Shown here one piece after another: positions 1 to 6,427 of a DNA stretch of 13,933 nucleotides. The notes beneath the pieces are model-generated. The model made no database searches and was not told where the DNA came from. It saw only the letters and a program-made list of their open reading frames with translations. The position numbers were made by a program, and so were the translations under genes. Numbering within the stretch: position 1 is the stretch's first letter; every line of letters starts with the position of its first letter. The DNA is from Thermoflexales bacterium (GTDB lineage Bacteria; Chloroflexota; Anaerolineae; Fen-1058): the NCBI GenBank assembly GCA_016931085.1, contig JAFGFO010000341.1:1-13933 (forward strand), given 5' to 3'.

Positions 1-131
1 AATTTACGCTAATCAACACCAATTTGGGCTGAAAAGTGCTAAAAATTAGTGAAAATTCGCGCAGATTAGCGGATAAAGCATAAGGCTGAGCAGTCACTCA
101 AGATCAAGGTTAAGGCTGAGTAGGATAGGCA
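1..131. repeat. Repeat-rich gap without a gene
   Basis: No convincing gene is seen. The AT-rich stretch holds a direct repeat, TAAGGCTGAG, at 81-90 and 111-120 (30-bp period). It also holds an 8-bp inverted pair, CGCTAATC at 7-14 and GATTAGCG at 64-71. The wording, with several variants of 'attagcg' and 'attcgcg', looks like the degenerate dispersed intergenic repeats common in environmental bacterial genomes. That last point is recollection, not something shown here. The gap lies just past the 3' end of the deacetylase gene, but no stem followed by a T-run marks a clear terminator. Confidence 0.4.
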
Positions 132-1226
132 CTAGGGAAGTTGGGTGACCTTGCCGATAAAACTTGCCAGGCTGTCTGCCCCCCGGATGCGCACGCGGGG
201 GAGTTCGAACAAGCCGCTCGTCGTGTGAGTGTAAGCGTGCTGGGTGGTCACCGCGCCCCAAAAATCGGCCGATTTGAGCACGCGGATGATGGCCGCCTCG
301 TACCGGCCGGAGGGGTAAGCGAACCAGTGCACAGGCTGGCCCGTGTGCGCTTCGAGCGACTGCTTGCCGCCAAGAATCTGGTAAACCAGGAATTCATTCG
401 AGCGATTGCGCAGATCGTAATGCTCGCGGCAGTGCAGCTCGACGTCCATGCCGGCCGCACTCATGGCCGTGATTTGCTCCCAGTTAATATATTGGCCATC
501 GCCGCCGCGGTCAGCCGGGCCGGTCATGACAAAAAAGGTGCCGACAAAACCATATTTTTGCAGCAGAGGCAGGGCAAGGTCGTAAGCGTCCGCGTAACCG
601 TCGTCGAAAGTGAGTATGACGGCCTTATCGGGCAGTGAGAAGCCGGCCACCAGGTGGTTGTACAAATCGTACAGCGTGATGGCACGGTAATCATTCTGAG
701 CCAACCAGGCCAGTTGAGCCTCAAAGTCAGCCGGCCTGACAGACAAATCCAGCCGGTAGCGATCCGCGCCTGGCGGCGGGTCGGAGATATAATGGTACAT
801 CAGGATGGGCAGGTGAGTGTTGCGCTGCAGGCCATCTGGTGTGGGGGGAGTGGTAGGCGTAGCCGTAGGCGTGGCGGTGGGAGAGGGCGTGTCAGTTGGC
901 GTCTGCGTGGCCGTGGGAGAAGGCGTATCGCTTGGCGCCGGCGTATCTGTAGGCAGCGGTGTCACGCTGGCTGTAAGTGTCGGCGCGGGCGAAGCAGTCC
1001 TGGAAGGCTCCGGCGTCGGCGTGGCGGTGGGCGAGGCCGTCAGCGTCGGTGACGGTGTGAGGGTAGGTGTCGGGGCCAGGAAAGCCAACGCCGGCACCAG
1101 CGGCAGCAGCCCCTGCGCCTGCAAGTAGACCGACGCCAAGCCGATGGCCAGGACCGAGACGATCCCAGCACAAAAGATCATGGCCAAGCCAGACAGTGTT
1201 TTTAGTGCACGGCGCGACAATTCCAC
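132..1226 (-). CDS. Membrane-anchored polysaccharide deacetylase (CE4/NodB-like) on a Thr/Pro stalk
   Basis: This 364-aa protein probably removes N- or O-acetyl groups from an extracellular or cell-wall polysaccharide. Residues 9-35 form one N-terminal membrane segment. Residues 52-130 are a Thr/Pro/Ser stalk. The NodB-homology domain spans about 138-350. Motif 1 is TFDDGY (206-211, D208 and D209, catalytic base and metal ligand). Motif 2 is H265-C-R-E-H269-Y, which keeps the metal-binding H-x3-H spacing but lacks the usual Ser/Thr after the first His and Pro/Thr after the second. Motif 3 is FAYPSGRY (302-309), with a later LPR at 342-344. The GTG start at 1226 was chosen because no ATG exists in the open frame upstream and the membrane helix follows at once; no good Shine-Dalgarno sequence is visible. 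The gene is divergent from rpmF. The substrate (peptidoglycan, chitin-like or exopolysaccharide) cannot be told. Confidence 0.88.
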   Translation of the reverse strand: MELSRRALKTLSGLAMIFCAGIVSVLAIGLASVYLQAQGLLPLVPALAFLAPTPTLTPSPTLTASPTATPTPEPSRTASPAPTLTASVTPLPTDTPAPSDTPSPTATQTPTDTPSPTATPTATPTTPPTPDGLQRNTHLPILMYHYISDPPPGADRYRLDLSVRPADFEAQLAWLAQNDYRAITLYDLYNHLVAGFSLPDKAVILTFDDGYADAYDLALPLLQKYGFVGTFFVMTGPADRGGDGQYINWEQITAMSAAGMDVELHCREHYDLRNRSNEFLVYQILGGKQSLEAHTGQPVHWFAYPSGRYEAAIIRVLKSADFWGAVTTQHAYTHTTSGLFELPRVRIRGADSLASFIGKVTQLP

Positions 1227-1269
1227 CTCATATTCAGCCCACCATTCCGATAGCCCGATACAGGCTGCA

Positions 1270-1332
1270 ACGATACCTCATACACACAAAACTGTCAAGC
1301 GCGCTTGACAGCCGGCAAGCTTCTGCTATAAT
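1270..1332. promoter_or_regulatory. Divergent promoter pair with both -35 boxes in a 20-bp palindrome
   Basis: On the plus strand, TTGACA (1305-1310), a 16-bp spacer and TATAAT (1327-1332) make a consensus sigma70-type promoter for rpmF-fabD, with start near 1339 and a leader of about 98 nt. On the minus strand, TTGACA (complement of 1293-1298), 17 bp and TATCGT (complement of 1270-1275) make a promoter for the deacetylase. Both -35 boxes are the outer arms of a perfect 20-bp palindrome, CTGTCAAGCGCGCTTGACAG (1292-1311). A dimeric protein bound there would block or bridge both promoters. The two polymerase sites overlap closely, so the promoters may also compete. Confidence 0.75.
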
Positions 1333-1436
1333 CATCACTCGTGCCCTGTTGGTGGGTGCGTGGGCCTTATATCAATGCGCCATCAAGAGAAGGGCGTACC
1401 ATTAAGAAGCGGTGTTAACAAAGGAGTCGGTGTTTT

Positions 1437-1631
1437 ATGGGTGCTCTACCTAAGCGAAAAACTCAGCAAGGTCGGCGCAATCGCCGGCGCAGCCACCTGG
1501 CGATCAAGGCGGCGCAACTGGTGCTGTGCCCGCAGTGCAAAGAAGCGATGCGGCCGCATCACGTCTGCCTCAACTGCGGCACGTACAACGGCCGCGAGGT
1601 CATCGAGGTTGAAGAGGTCAAAAACAAATGA
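1437..1631 (+). CDS. rpmF: 50S ribosomal protein L32
   Basis: This 64-aa protein is a structural component of the large ribosomal subunit. The N-terminus is basic, with the typical PKRKTQQGRRNRRRSH run (residues 5-20). A zinc ribbon follows: CPQC (31-34), and CLNC with the final GREV-like segment. All four cysteines are present, so this is the zinc-binding form. AAGGAG at 1421-1426, 10 nt before the ATG, supports the start. The stop overlaps the fabD start as ATGA (1628-1631), so the two genes are probably cotranscribed and translationally coupled. rpmF next to fatty acid synthesis genes is a widely conserved bacterial arrangement. Transcription probably starts at the consensus promoter ending at 1332. 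Confidence 0.97.
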   Translation: MGALPKRKTQQGRRNRRRSHLAIKAAQLVLCPQCKEAMRPHHVCLNCGTYNGREVIEVEEVKNK

Positions 1632-2557
1632 GCGTGGCGTTCGTCTTCCCCGGCCAAGGCTCACAATACGCCGGCATGGGCAAGGCCTTGGCCGAGGCCT
1701 ATCCAGAAGCACGCCAGGTCTTTGAGCAGGCCGACCAGGCGCTAGGCTTTGCCCTGTCGAGCCTGTGCTTCGAGGGGCCGGAAGACAGCCTGACCGATAC
1801 CATCAACGCCCAGCCGGCCATCCTGGCGACTAGCTTTGCCGCGTTGCAAGTGATCCGGCAGCAGCTTGGGAGTGACTGGCAGCCAATCCTGGTGGCCGGG
1901 CACAGCATGGGTGAATTCTCGGCCCTGGTGTGCGCCGGGGTGCTGTCGTTCGAGGCCGGGCTGCACCTGGTGCGCGAGCGCGGGCGCTTGATGAAGCGGG
2001 CTGGCGAACTCTTTCCCGGCCGGATGGCCGCCATCATCAAGCTGGAGCGTGAAACGCTGATCGAGTTGTGCACCGAAGCGTGCGCGGCGACCGGCGGCGT
2101 GGTTCAAATCGCCAACGACAACGCGCCGGGCCAGATCGTCATCTCTGGCGACAAGCCAACTTTGGAAAAAGCCTTAGAGTTGGCGCGCGCGCGCGGCGCC
2201 AAGCGTTGTATCCCGCTGGCTGTCAGCATCCCCGCCCATTCGGCGTTGATGACTCAGGCCGCCCAAGAATTCCGCGTTGTCCTCGACCAGGTGGCGTTTG
2301 CCACGCCGGCCGTCCCAGTCGTCGGCAACGTAGAAGCGCGGCCTGTCAAGCTCGAAAAGCTGTGTGACGAATTGGAAGCGCAGCTCGTCTCGCCGGTGCG
2401 GTGGACCGAATCGGTCCAGTACATCGCCAACCAGGGTGTAGACTGTTTCGTCGAGATCGGCCCCAAGGATGTGTTGTCTGGGCTCGTCAAGCGCATCGAT
2501 CCTGGCGTGACCACGTGCAGCGTGGGGGATCCGGAAGGCCTGGCGGCTTTGCTGTAA
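1628..2557 (+). CDS. fabD: Malonyl-CoA:ACP transacylase
   Basis: This 309-aa cytoplasmic enzyme moves the malonyl group from malonyl-CoA to acyl carrier protein, which supplies the extender unit for type II fatty acid synthesis. The length matches stand-alone FabD. Visible motifs are the N-terminal PGQGSQ (8-13), the nucleophile elbow GHSMG with S93, the malonyl-carboxylate-binding R118 in LVRERGR, and the catalytic H204 in IPAHSALM. NDNAPGQIVISG (163-174) is also typical of the family. The start overlaps the rpmF stop by 4 bp. No acpP, fabH, fabF or fabG follows: the gene ends at a palindrome and meets a convergent gene, so the usual fab cluster is broken up here. Confidence 0.97.
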   Translation: MSVAFVFPGQGSQYAGMGKALAEAYPEARQVFEQADQALGFALSSLCFEGPEDSLTDTINAQPAILATSFAALQVIRQQLGSDWQPILVAGHSMGEFSALVCAGVLSFEAGLHLVRERGRLMKRAGELFPGRMAAIIKLERETLIELCTEACAATGGVVQIANDNAPGQIVISGDKPTLEKALELARARGAKRCIPLAVSIPAHSALMTQAAQEFRVVLDQVAFATPAVPVVGNVEARPVKLEKLCDELEAQLVSPVRWTESVQYIANQGVDCFVEIGPKDVLSGLVKRIDPGVTTCSVGDPEGLAALL

Positions 2558-2581
2558 GGGCGGTTCGCGAACCGCCCCTAC
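2554..2581. repeat. 28-bp near-perfect palindrome between convergent genes
   Basis: The core GGGCGGTTCGCGAACCGCCC (2558-2577) is a perfect 20-bp palindrome. It extends to 28 bp with one mismatch (A2557 against C2578). The fabD stop codon (2555-2557) lies inside its left arm. It sits between the convergent ends of fabD and the HD-like gene, so it could act as a two-way transcription stop, but no T-run follows on either strand. Its shape also suits a dispersed palindromic element. Confidence 0.6.
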
Positions 2582-2584
2582 AAG

Positions 2585-3931
2585 TTAGCACAGTTGAAGC
2601 AGCGCCTGGCGACGCGTGGGCACCATCGCGGCGCAGGCGCCCGCCACAGCTCGCACGAGCGAGCAATCCAGCTTGTCCAGGAATTCACGCGCGCTCAGTT
2701 GACCGCCGAACATGGCCTTGGCCTCATCCAGCAGCAGCTTGATCTGGGCCGGCCCGGCGCTCTTGTACAGAAACAACGACAAAGGCGCCTGCTTCATATC
2801 AAAGCTCGATTCGCTGGCCCGGCCTTGCTCGAGCAGTTTGAAGACCACCGATGAGTGGTCAGCCAGGTTGGGTACTGCCGGCAAATAATCCTCTAGCCTT
2901 TTTTCGTCCTGGCCCTCCAGGTGAATTTCTCCCATAAACAAGGACTGGGGCGCGTCCCCGCCGGTGAGATCGGCCAGGGACTCGAGAATGGCCGCCGTCA
3001 GCAGCTTGGCGCCCAGGTATTCGCACGCCACGCCGATGTTACTGTGAGCTAAATCGACCAGGGATTGAAACTCGCCTGGAGACGGAACACCCTTATAACA
3101 GTGAAAGATGTTGTCCGGGTTCAGCGCACTCAGAAAGGTCTCCATCTTTTGCAGCGCATGCCGGTACTCCTTGATCGAATAAACACCCCCCAAGCGCAAA
3201 GCGATATTCATCTCCGGCAAAAGCTTCCAGGTATCGCCCAGGAACCTACCCACGTCCCGCTCGGCAAAACTGGCCACATCCTTGTTGGCAAAGATCACAG
3301 CCCGCTTGACGGCGTCCTCCACATCCTCGCCTGTCATAGACAGGTGGAGGGCCCGGCTGGCCGCGCTCAGCCTTTCCGCCAGGATCTCGAAATGCCCCCG
3401 CCCCTGCTCGTCGTGTCCACTGAAGGGTATCGTCGCCTCAATGCAGGCGGCTATCTGGAGCAAATCTCGCTCCCCGACGATCCCTTCCAGCTTTTTAGTC
3501 ACCACCAGCGCGCTCAAAAATTCGTTCAGGCCGGCGGGCAAGGATAGCTTTTGTCCCGCTTCAAAGTCAAAAACTCGCAGCAGCAAGGCAAGCGATCTGT
3601 CCCCCGCATCGACCCCAGTCTTGATAAAAATCTCTTCTTCGTTCTCGTGGATGTAGGGGCAAATGATACCGCGCAGCTCGGGCGAAAAGCCGCGGTCGAC
3701 CTGGTAATAGACGATATCGTGAAAGGGAGCCGCCAGGGATTGAATGGGGTCATCAGGGTCCAATAGATCGGAAACGTGCTGTGGTGTGTGAAAGTTCCGA
3801 GCCGGCCCACTCATCACCCGATGAACCGTCACCGCCAAACTTTCCAAGTCATAGGGTGAGATGGCTATGTGTAACTGCTCAAAAGCTCTCTCGAAGGTCT
3901 CGATCAAATGCCGAATCGTTCCTCTCTTCAT
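2585..3931 (-). CDS. HD-superfamily-like putative metal-dependent phosphohydrolase, unknown substrate
   Basis: This is a 448-aa predicted cytoplasmic protein with no signal peptide or membrane segment. The N-terminal part carries an HD-like ligand set: RNFHTPQHV (H48, H52) and, 19 residues on, FHDIVYY (H71-D72). Possible later ligands lie in IEATIPFSGH (E165, H173) and NKD (N216, D218). This order resembles HD phosphohydrolases, but the match rests on motifs only. The C-terminal 200 residues are not recognised. The reading frame runs up to a TTG at 3943, but the ATG at 3931 is preferred because GGAGG (complement of 3937-3941) lies 5 nt before it. The gene converges on fabD and diverges from the zinc-ribbon pair. 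Confidence 0.55.
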   Translation of the reverse strand: MKRGTIRHLIETFERAFEQLHIAISPYDLESLAVTVHRVMSGPARNFHTPQHVSDLLDPDDPIQSLAAPFHDIVYYQVDRGFSPELRGIICPYIHENEEEIFIKTGVDAGDRSLALLLRVFDFEAGQKLSLPAGLNEFLSALVVTKKLEGIVGERDLLQIAACIEATIPFSGHDEQGRGHFEILAERLSAASRALHLSMTGEDVEDAVKRAVIFANKDVASFAERDVGRFLGDTWKLLPEMNIALRLGGVYSIKEYRHALQKMETFLSALNPDNIFHCYKGVPSPGEFQSLVDLAHSNIGVACEYLGAKLLTAAILESLADLTGGDAPQSLFMGEIHLEGQDEKRLEDYLPAVPNLADHSSVVFKLLEQGRASESSFDMKQAPLSLFLYKSAGPAQIKLLLDEAKAMFGGQLSAREFLDKLDCSLVRAVAGACAAMVPTRRQALLQLC

Positions 3932-4170
3932 CGACGCCTCCAACAGTAAGGTGGTTACAAGTTTCAGGTCTCAGGGGGGGATTACTATCTGAGTCCACTG
4001 AAAAAGAGTCACTATCTGTTTTACCACGAATGTGCCAAATAGGCAAGCGCCCATAAAAGCTAGCTGGACACAATCGAGTGTTTGGCATATAATAAGTAGT
4101 AGAGTCAGGGAGGCTCTGACTGTAGCAAGTAAGCGAGCGCGAGTGTCGAGCTGTTCAGGAGGCAAACACG
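3932..4170. promoter_or_regulatory. Divergent intergenic region with spaced direct repeats
   Basis: This 239-bp gap separates the HD-like gene (minus) from the zinc-ribbon genes (plus). Near 3954-3975 it holds a low-complexity tract (GTTACAAGTTTCAGGTCTCAGG) followed by a run of seven G. A direct repeat, ACTATCTG, occurs at 3984-3991 and 4011-4018 (27-bp period), with GAGTC next to or near each copy, so this may be an operator. A small hairpin, AGTCAG paired with CTGACT, lies in the leader of the zinc-ribbon transcript, just after the -10 box. No convincing minus-strand promoter was found. Confidence 0.4.
4065..4093 (+). promoter_or_regulatory. Near-consensus sigma70-type promoter for the zinc-ribbon pair
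   Basis: TGGACA (4065-4070, five of six consensus bases), a 17-bp spacer and TATAAT (4088-4093, consensus) are present. Transcription would start near 4100, giving a leader of about 70 nt before the ATG at 4171. Box match and spacing make this one of the best promoters in the window. Confidence 0.7.
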
Positions 4171-4434
4171 ATGATGCAAATACGCTGCCAATACTGCAAG
4201 TGGATGTTCACGCTGGGGCGAGAGGCGATCGCACAGGCGTTGGCCGAGGCCAAGGCGCAAGGCGAGCACTATCACATGCTCGACTGCCCCAAGTGCCGGC
4301 ACGTGATCAAGCTCCAGATCAAAGACATGCGGCGGCGGCTGCCGCCCGATTACCCCCTGCCTGACCTGACCCCGGCCACGCCCGAAACGCCAGCGGCGGA
4401 TCAAGAAGTTAAAGCTGAAGGGCTACCGGAATAG
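4171..4434 (+). CDS. Small zinc-ribbon protein of unknown function, first of a tandem pair
   Basis: This 87-aa protein has CQYC (residues 6-9) and CPKC (39-42), a four-cysteine zinc ribbon split by a helix rich in Ala and Glu. A basic stretch and a Pro/Ala-rich, acidic tail follow. It shares a pattern with the next gene: I-x-C-x2-C-x-W, then Leu and Glu positions, then YH-x3-CP-x-C-x2-VI and a late Met and LPP/LEP. The two are therefore paralogues. AGGAGG (4157-4162), 8 nt before the ATG, supports this start. It has no signal peptide and is probably cytoplasmic. The ribbon could bind nucleic acid or a protein partner; nothing here decides which. I do not recognise a named family, though the layout resembles CpXC-type ribbons. 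Confidence 0.7.
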   Translation: MMQIRCQYCKWMFTLGREAIAQALAEAKAQGEHYHMLDCPKCRHVIKLQIKDMRRRLPPDYPLPDLTPATPETPAADQEVKAEGLPE

Positions 4435-4456
4435 CCTGAGCTGGCGGAGAATGAGC

Positions 4457-4696
4457 ATGCTCATCGAATGTTCGAATTGCGGGTGGAAAGGCAAGCTGTC
4501 GCTCGAGCTGCTCACGGCCGCTGTTGGCGCGGCGGCGCAGAAAAAGGCCGAGTATCACGTCGAGCACTGCCCGCAGTGCCAATGGGTCATCCACGTAGCA
4601 GTGGCCAAAATGCAGGCTATGCTCGAGCCTCAAGAAGCGGCCAGCCGCAGGGCCGGCAAAAAGAAAGCGAAAAGCAAGTCGCGCCCGCCCAAATAA
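4457..4696 (+). CDS. Small zinc-ribbon protein of unknown function, second of a tandem pair
   Basis: This 79-aa paralogue of the preceding protein begins 22 bp after its stop codon and is probably in the same operon. CSNC (residues 5-8) and CPQC (38-41) form the ribbon. The C-terminus is strongly basic (GKKKAKSKSRPPK), unlike the acidic, Pro-rich tail of its neighbour, so the two copies have diverged in charge. The frame also has an ATG at 4451, but GGAG (4446-4449) lies only 1 nt from it and 7 nt from the ATG at 4457, so the latter is chosen. The basic tail could favour nucleic acid or ribosome binding, which is inference. The stop codon touches an AT-rich tandem repeat. Confidence 0.68.
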   Translation: MLIECSNCGWKGKLSLELLTAAVGAAAQKKAEYHVEHCPQCQWVIHVAVAKMQAMLEPQEAASRRAGKKKAKSKSRPPK

Positions 4697-4736
4697 TTAA
4701 TAATTAACAATTAATAATTAACTATTAATAATTAAT
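4697..4736. repeat. AT-only 14-bp tandem repeat
   Basis: There are nearly three copies of a 14-bp unit, TTAATAATTAACAA, at 4697-4710, 4711-4724 (ending CTA) and 4725-4736 (partial). It fills the gap between the convergent zinc-ribbon and malQ genes. It also supplies the malQ stop codon (4718-4720) and the last few malQ codons. It contrasts sharply with the GC-rich coding DNA on both sides. Confidence 0.8.
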
Positions 4737-6268
4737 CCTTCCTCTTCTGGCAGCGCACGTTCTGCCCGTCCGTAAATCCAGTTCATCTCTTCAAAGCGTG
4801 TGCGCACGAACTCGTCCAGAGCATCCTCCGGCATGCGCCAGTTCCAATTGCCGGCCTGGCGTCCGGGAAAGTTCATGCGCGCCTCGCTGCCCAAAGACAG
4901 CAAGTCCTGCAACTGAGTCACGGCCCACTTGGCCACCGAACTCCAGGCCAAACGGATAGTGTCCCAGGAGATGTCGTGACCGTCACGAGCCAGGTAGCGG
5001 CGACAAAAGTCGCGCTCCTTTTCACTCGCCTTGTCGTACCAGCCACGCGCCGTGTCGTTGTCGTGCGTGCTGGTATAGACCACGTAATTGGCCGAATAGT
5101 TGTGCGGCAAGAAAATATCGTCGGGATCCCCCCCGAAAGCGAACGACAGCACTTTCATGCCTGGCAAGCCAAAGCCATCGCGCAGCTCGGCGACGTCGGG
5201 CGTGATGAAGCCCAAATCTTCGGCGATGATCGGCAAGCTTGTGCCATGGTCGTGAGACAGCGCTTGTTGGAGAGCCTGCATCAAGTCTGCCCCCGGCCCC
5301 TTCACCCAGCGTCCCTTCTCAGCCGTGGGCAGCCCGGCCTTCACCTCCCAGTAAGCGGCAAAACCACGGAAATGATCCAGCCGGACAAGGTCCACCTGTT
5401 GGAGCGTGGCGCGCAAGCGTGCCACCCACCATGCGTAGCCTGCTGCCGCGTGCACGTCCCAGCGATAGAGCGGATTGCCCCACAACTGGCCGGTGGGGGA
5501 GAACAAGTCCGGCGGGACGCCAGCCACCACAGTCAGGTGCCCCTTGGCGTCCACGTAAAACAATTCGGGATGAGCCCAAAGGTCAGCGCTGTCGTAGGCT
5601 ACAAAGATGGGGATGTCGCCAATGATGGTGATCGCCTTCTCGGCGGCATAGGTGTGCAGGGCCGACCATTGGCGGAAGAAGAGGAACTGGCGGAAGGCGT
5701 GGCGCTGCACCGCCTCGGCATACGTACGGCGCGCTTCCTGGAGAGCCGGGGCGTTTCTGCCGCGCAGCAGCGCAGGCCAGCCATCCCACGAGCCTCCGTC
5801 GTTGTGGGCCTCCTTGATAGCCATAAACAAGGCAAAGTCCTCTAACCAATAGGCCTGGGCCGAACAGAAATCGGCAAATTCGGCCCGTAAGCTGGGGGCT
5901 GGCTCAGACTGGAAACGAGCAAACGCCCGGTCCAGGAGGGTTAGCTTCCAAGGGATCACCTGGCCATAATCTACCCGCCCGGCCGGGAAAGATGGGCGGT
6001 CAGCCAGGTCAGCCTCGGTCAACAATCCCTCCTCAAGCAATACCTGGGGGCTGACCAGGTAAGGGTTGCCGGCAAAGGCTGAAAAACACTGATAAGGCGA
6101 GTCTCCATAGCCCGTCGGACCTAATGGCAGCACCTGCCACAAGCTACTGCCCGTCGCAGCCAGAAAATCTATCCAGCGATAGGCCCACGGCCCCAGGTCA
6201 CCGATGCCATCCGGCCCGGGCAGGCTGGTCGGATGCAGCAAAACGCCCGCAGCACGCTCACGTTTCAT
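4718..6268 (-). CDS. malQ: 4-alpha-glucanotransferase (amylomaltase, GH77)
   Basis: This 516-aa cytoplasmic enzyme breaks an alpha-1,4-glucan and transfers the piece to another glucan or glucose, in maltodextrin and glycogen metabolism. The length fits bacterial amylomaltases of about 500 aa. The N-terminal GVLLHPTSLPG, GIGDLG (21-26) and GYGDSPYQ are family hallmarks. Catalytic residues are the nucleophile D298 in VRLDHFRGF, the acid/base E350 in IIAEDLG, and D403 in TSTHDNDTARGW. A loop of the GVPPD-x-FSPTGQLWGNPLY type (250-268) is intact. The ATG at 6268 follows GGAG by 8 nt. The last residues (LIINS) are encoded by an AT-rich tandem repeat, so the tail is probably not native. No other glycogen genes are in the window. 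Confidence 0.96.
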   Translation of the reverse strand: MKRERAAGVLLHPTSLPGPDGIGDLGPWAYRWIDFLAATGSSLWQVLPLGPTGYGDSPYQCFSAFAGNPYLVSPQVLLEEGLLTEADLADRPSFPAGRVDYGQVIPWKLTLLDRAFARFQSEPAPSLRAEFADFCSAQAYWLEDFALFMAIKEAHNDGGSWDGWPALLRGRNAPALQEARRTYAEAVQRHAFRQFLFFRQWSALHTYAAEKAITIIGDIPIFVAYDSADLWAHPELFYVDAKGHLTVVAGVPPDLFSPTGQLWGNPLYRWDVHAAAGYAWWVARLRATLQQVDLVRLDHFRGFAAYWEVKAGLPTAEKGRWVKGPGADLMQALQQALSHDHGTSLPIIAEDLGFITPDVAELRDGFGLPGMKVLSFAFGGDPDDIFLPHNYSANYVVYTSTHDNDTARGWYDKASEKERDFCRRYLARDGHDISWDTIRLAWSSVAKWAVTQLQDLLSLGSEARMNFPGRQAGNWNWRMPEDALDEFVRTRFEEMNWIYGRAERALPEEEGLIINS

Positions 6269-6280
6269 AAGACAATCTCC

Positions 6281-6311
6281 AAGTTACAGGTTTAAAGTTT
6301 AAGGTTACAGG
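6281..6311. repeat. Low-complexity TTACAGG/TTTAA tract upstream of malQ
   Basis: GTTACAGG occurs at 6283-6290 and 6304-6311 around a TTTAAAGTTTAA core. The tract lies in the malQ leader, just before the Shine-Dalgarno sequence. Related wording recurs near 3954-3975 and, on the other strand, inside the protease gene near 6990-7015 (shared CAGGTTTAA), so this is probably one dispersed repeat family. Confidence 0.5.
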
Positions 6312-6334
6312 CTCGCGAGTTCACTTGAGGGGAT

Positions 6335-6343
6335 ATTATAACA
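6335..6343 (-). promoter_or_regulatory. Extended -10 promoter for malQ
   Basis: Read on the minus strand, TGT followed by TATAAT is an extended -10 element. No good -35 box lies 16-18 bp upstream. The start would be near 6328, giving a leader of about 60 nt that contains the low-complexity tract. Confidence 0.45.
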
Positions 6344-6363
6344 CAACAGCCAAATTTTGGAGC

Positions 6364-6404
6364 GTACAGGTGCAACGCACCTTAGAGGTGCGTTGCACCT
6401 GTAC
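6364..6404. repeat. Perfect 19-bp inverted repeat with a 3-nt loop
   Basis: The left arm is GTACAGGTGCAACGCACCT (6364-6382) and the right arm is its exact reverse complement (6386-6404), around the loop TAG. It lies between two divergent genes (malQ and the protease), where no terminator is needed. A dispersed palindromic element or a regulatory site is therefore more likely. The right arm contains TTGCAC (6393-6398) at the proper distance from the TATAAT before the protease. Confidence 0.8.
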
Positions 6405-6421
6405 CATCTTTCGGGTATAAT
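6393..6421 (+). promoter_or_regulatory. Promoter for the S8 protease, possibly leaderless
   Basis: TATAAT at 6416-6421 is consensus. TTGCAC at 6393-6398, 17 bp upstream, is a weak -35 (three of six bases). Transcription starting about 7 nt after the -10 box would begin at or beside A6428, the first base of the ATG. No Shine-Dalgarno sequence precedes the gene, which agrees with a leaderless mRNA. Confidence 0.5.
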
Positions 6422-6427
6422 GGCATC

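Noticed and set aside
817..1128. Open plus-strand frame rich in Gly-Val repeats
   Set aside because: It is the exact antisense of the Thr/Pro stalk of the deacetylase; the repeated codons keep the opposite strand open by chance.
3932..3943. TTG start at 3943 for the HD-like gene
   Set aside because: The GGAGG ribosome site overlaps the first codons of that start and is correctly spaced for the ATG at 3931.
4976..5845. Long open plus-strand frame (289 codons)
   Set aside because: It is antisense to malQ, whose catalytic motifs are intact; its translation shows no family features.
6364..6404. The hairpin as an intrinsic terminator
   Set aside because: It lies between two divergent gene starts and no T-run follows; a terminator has no role there.
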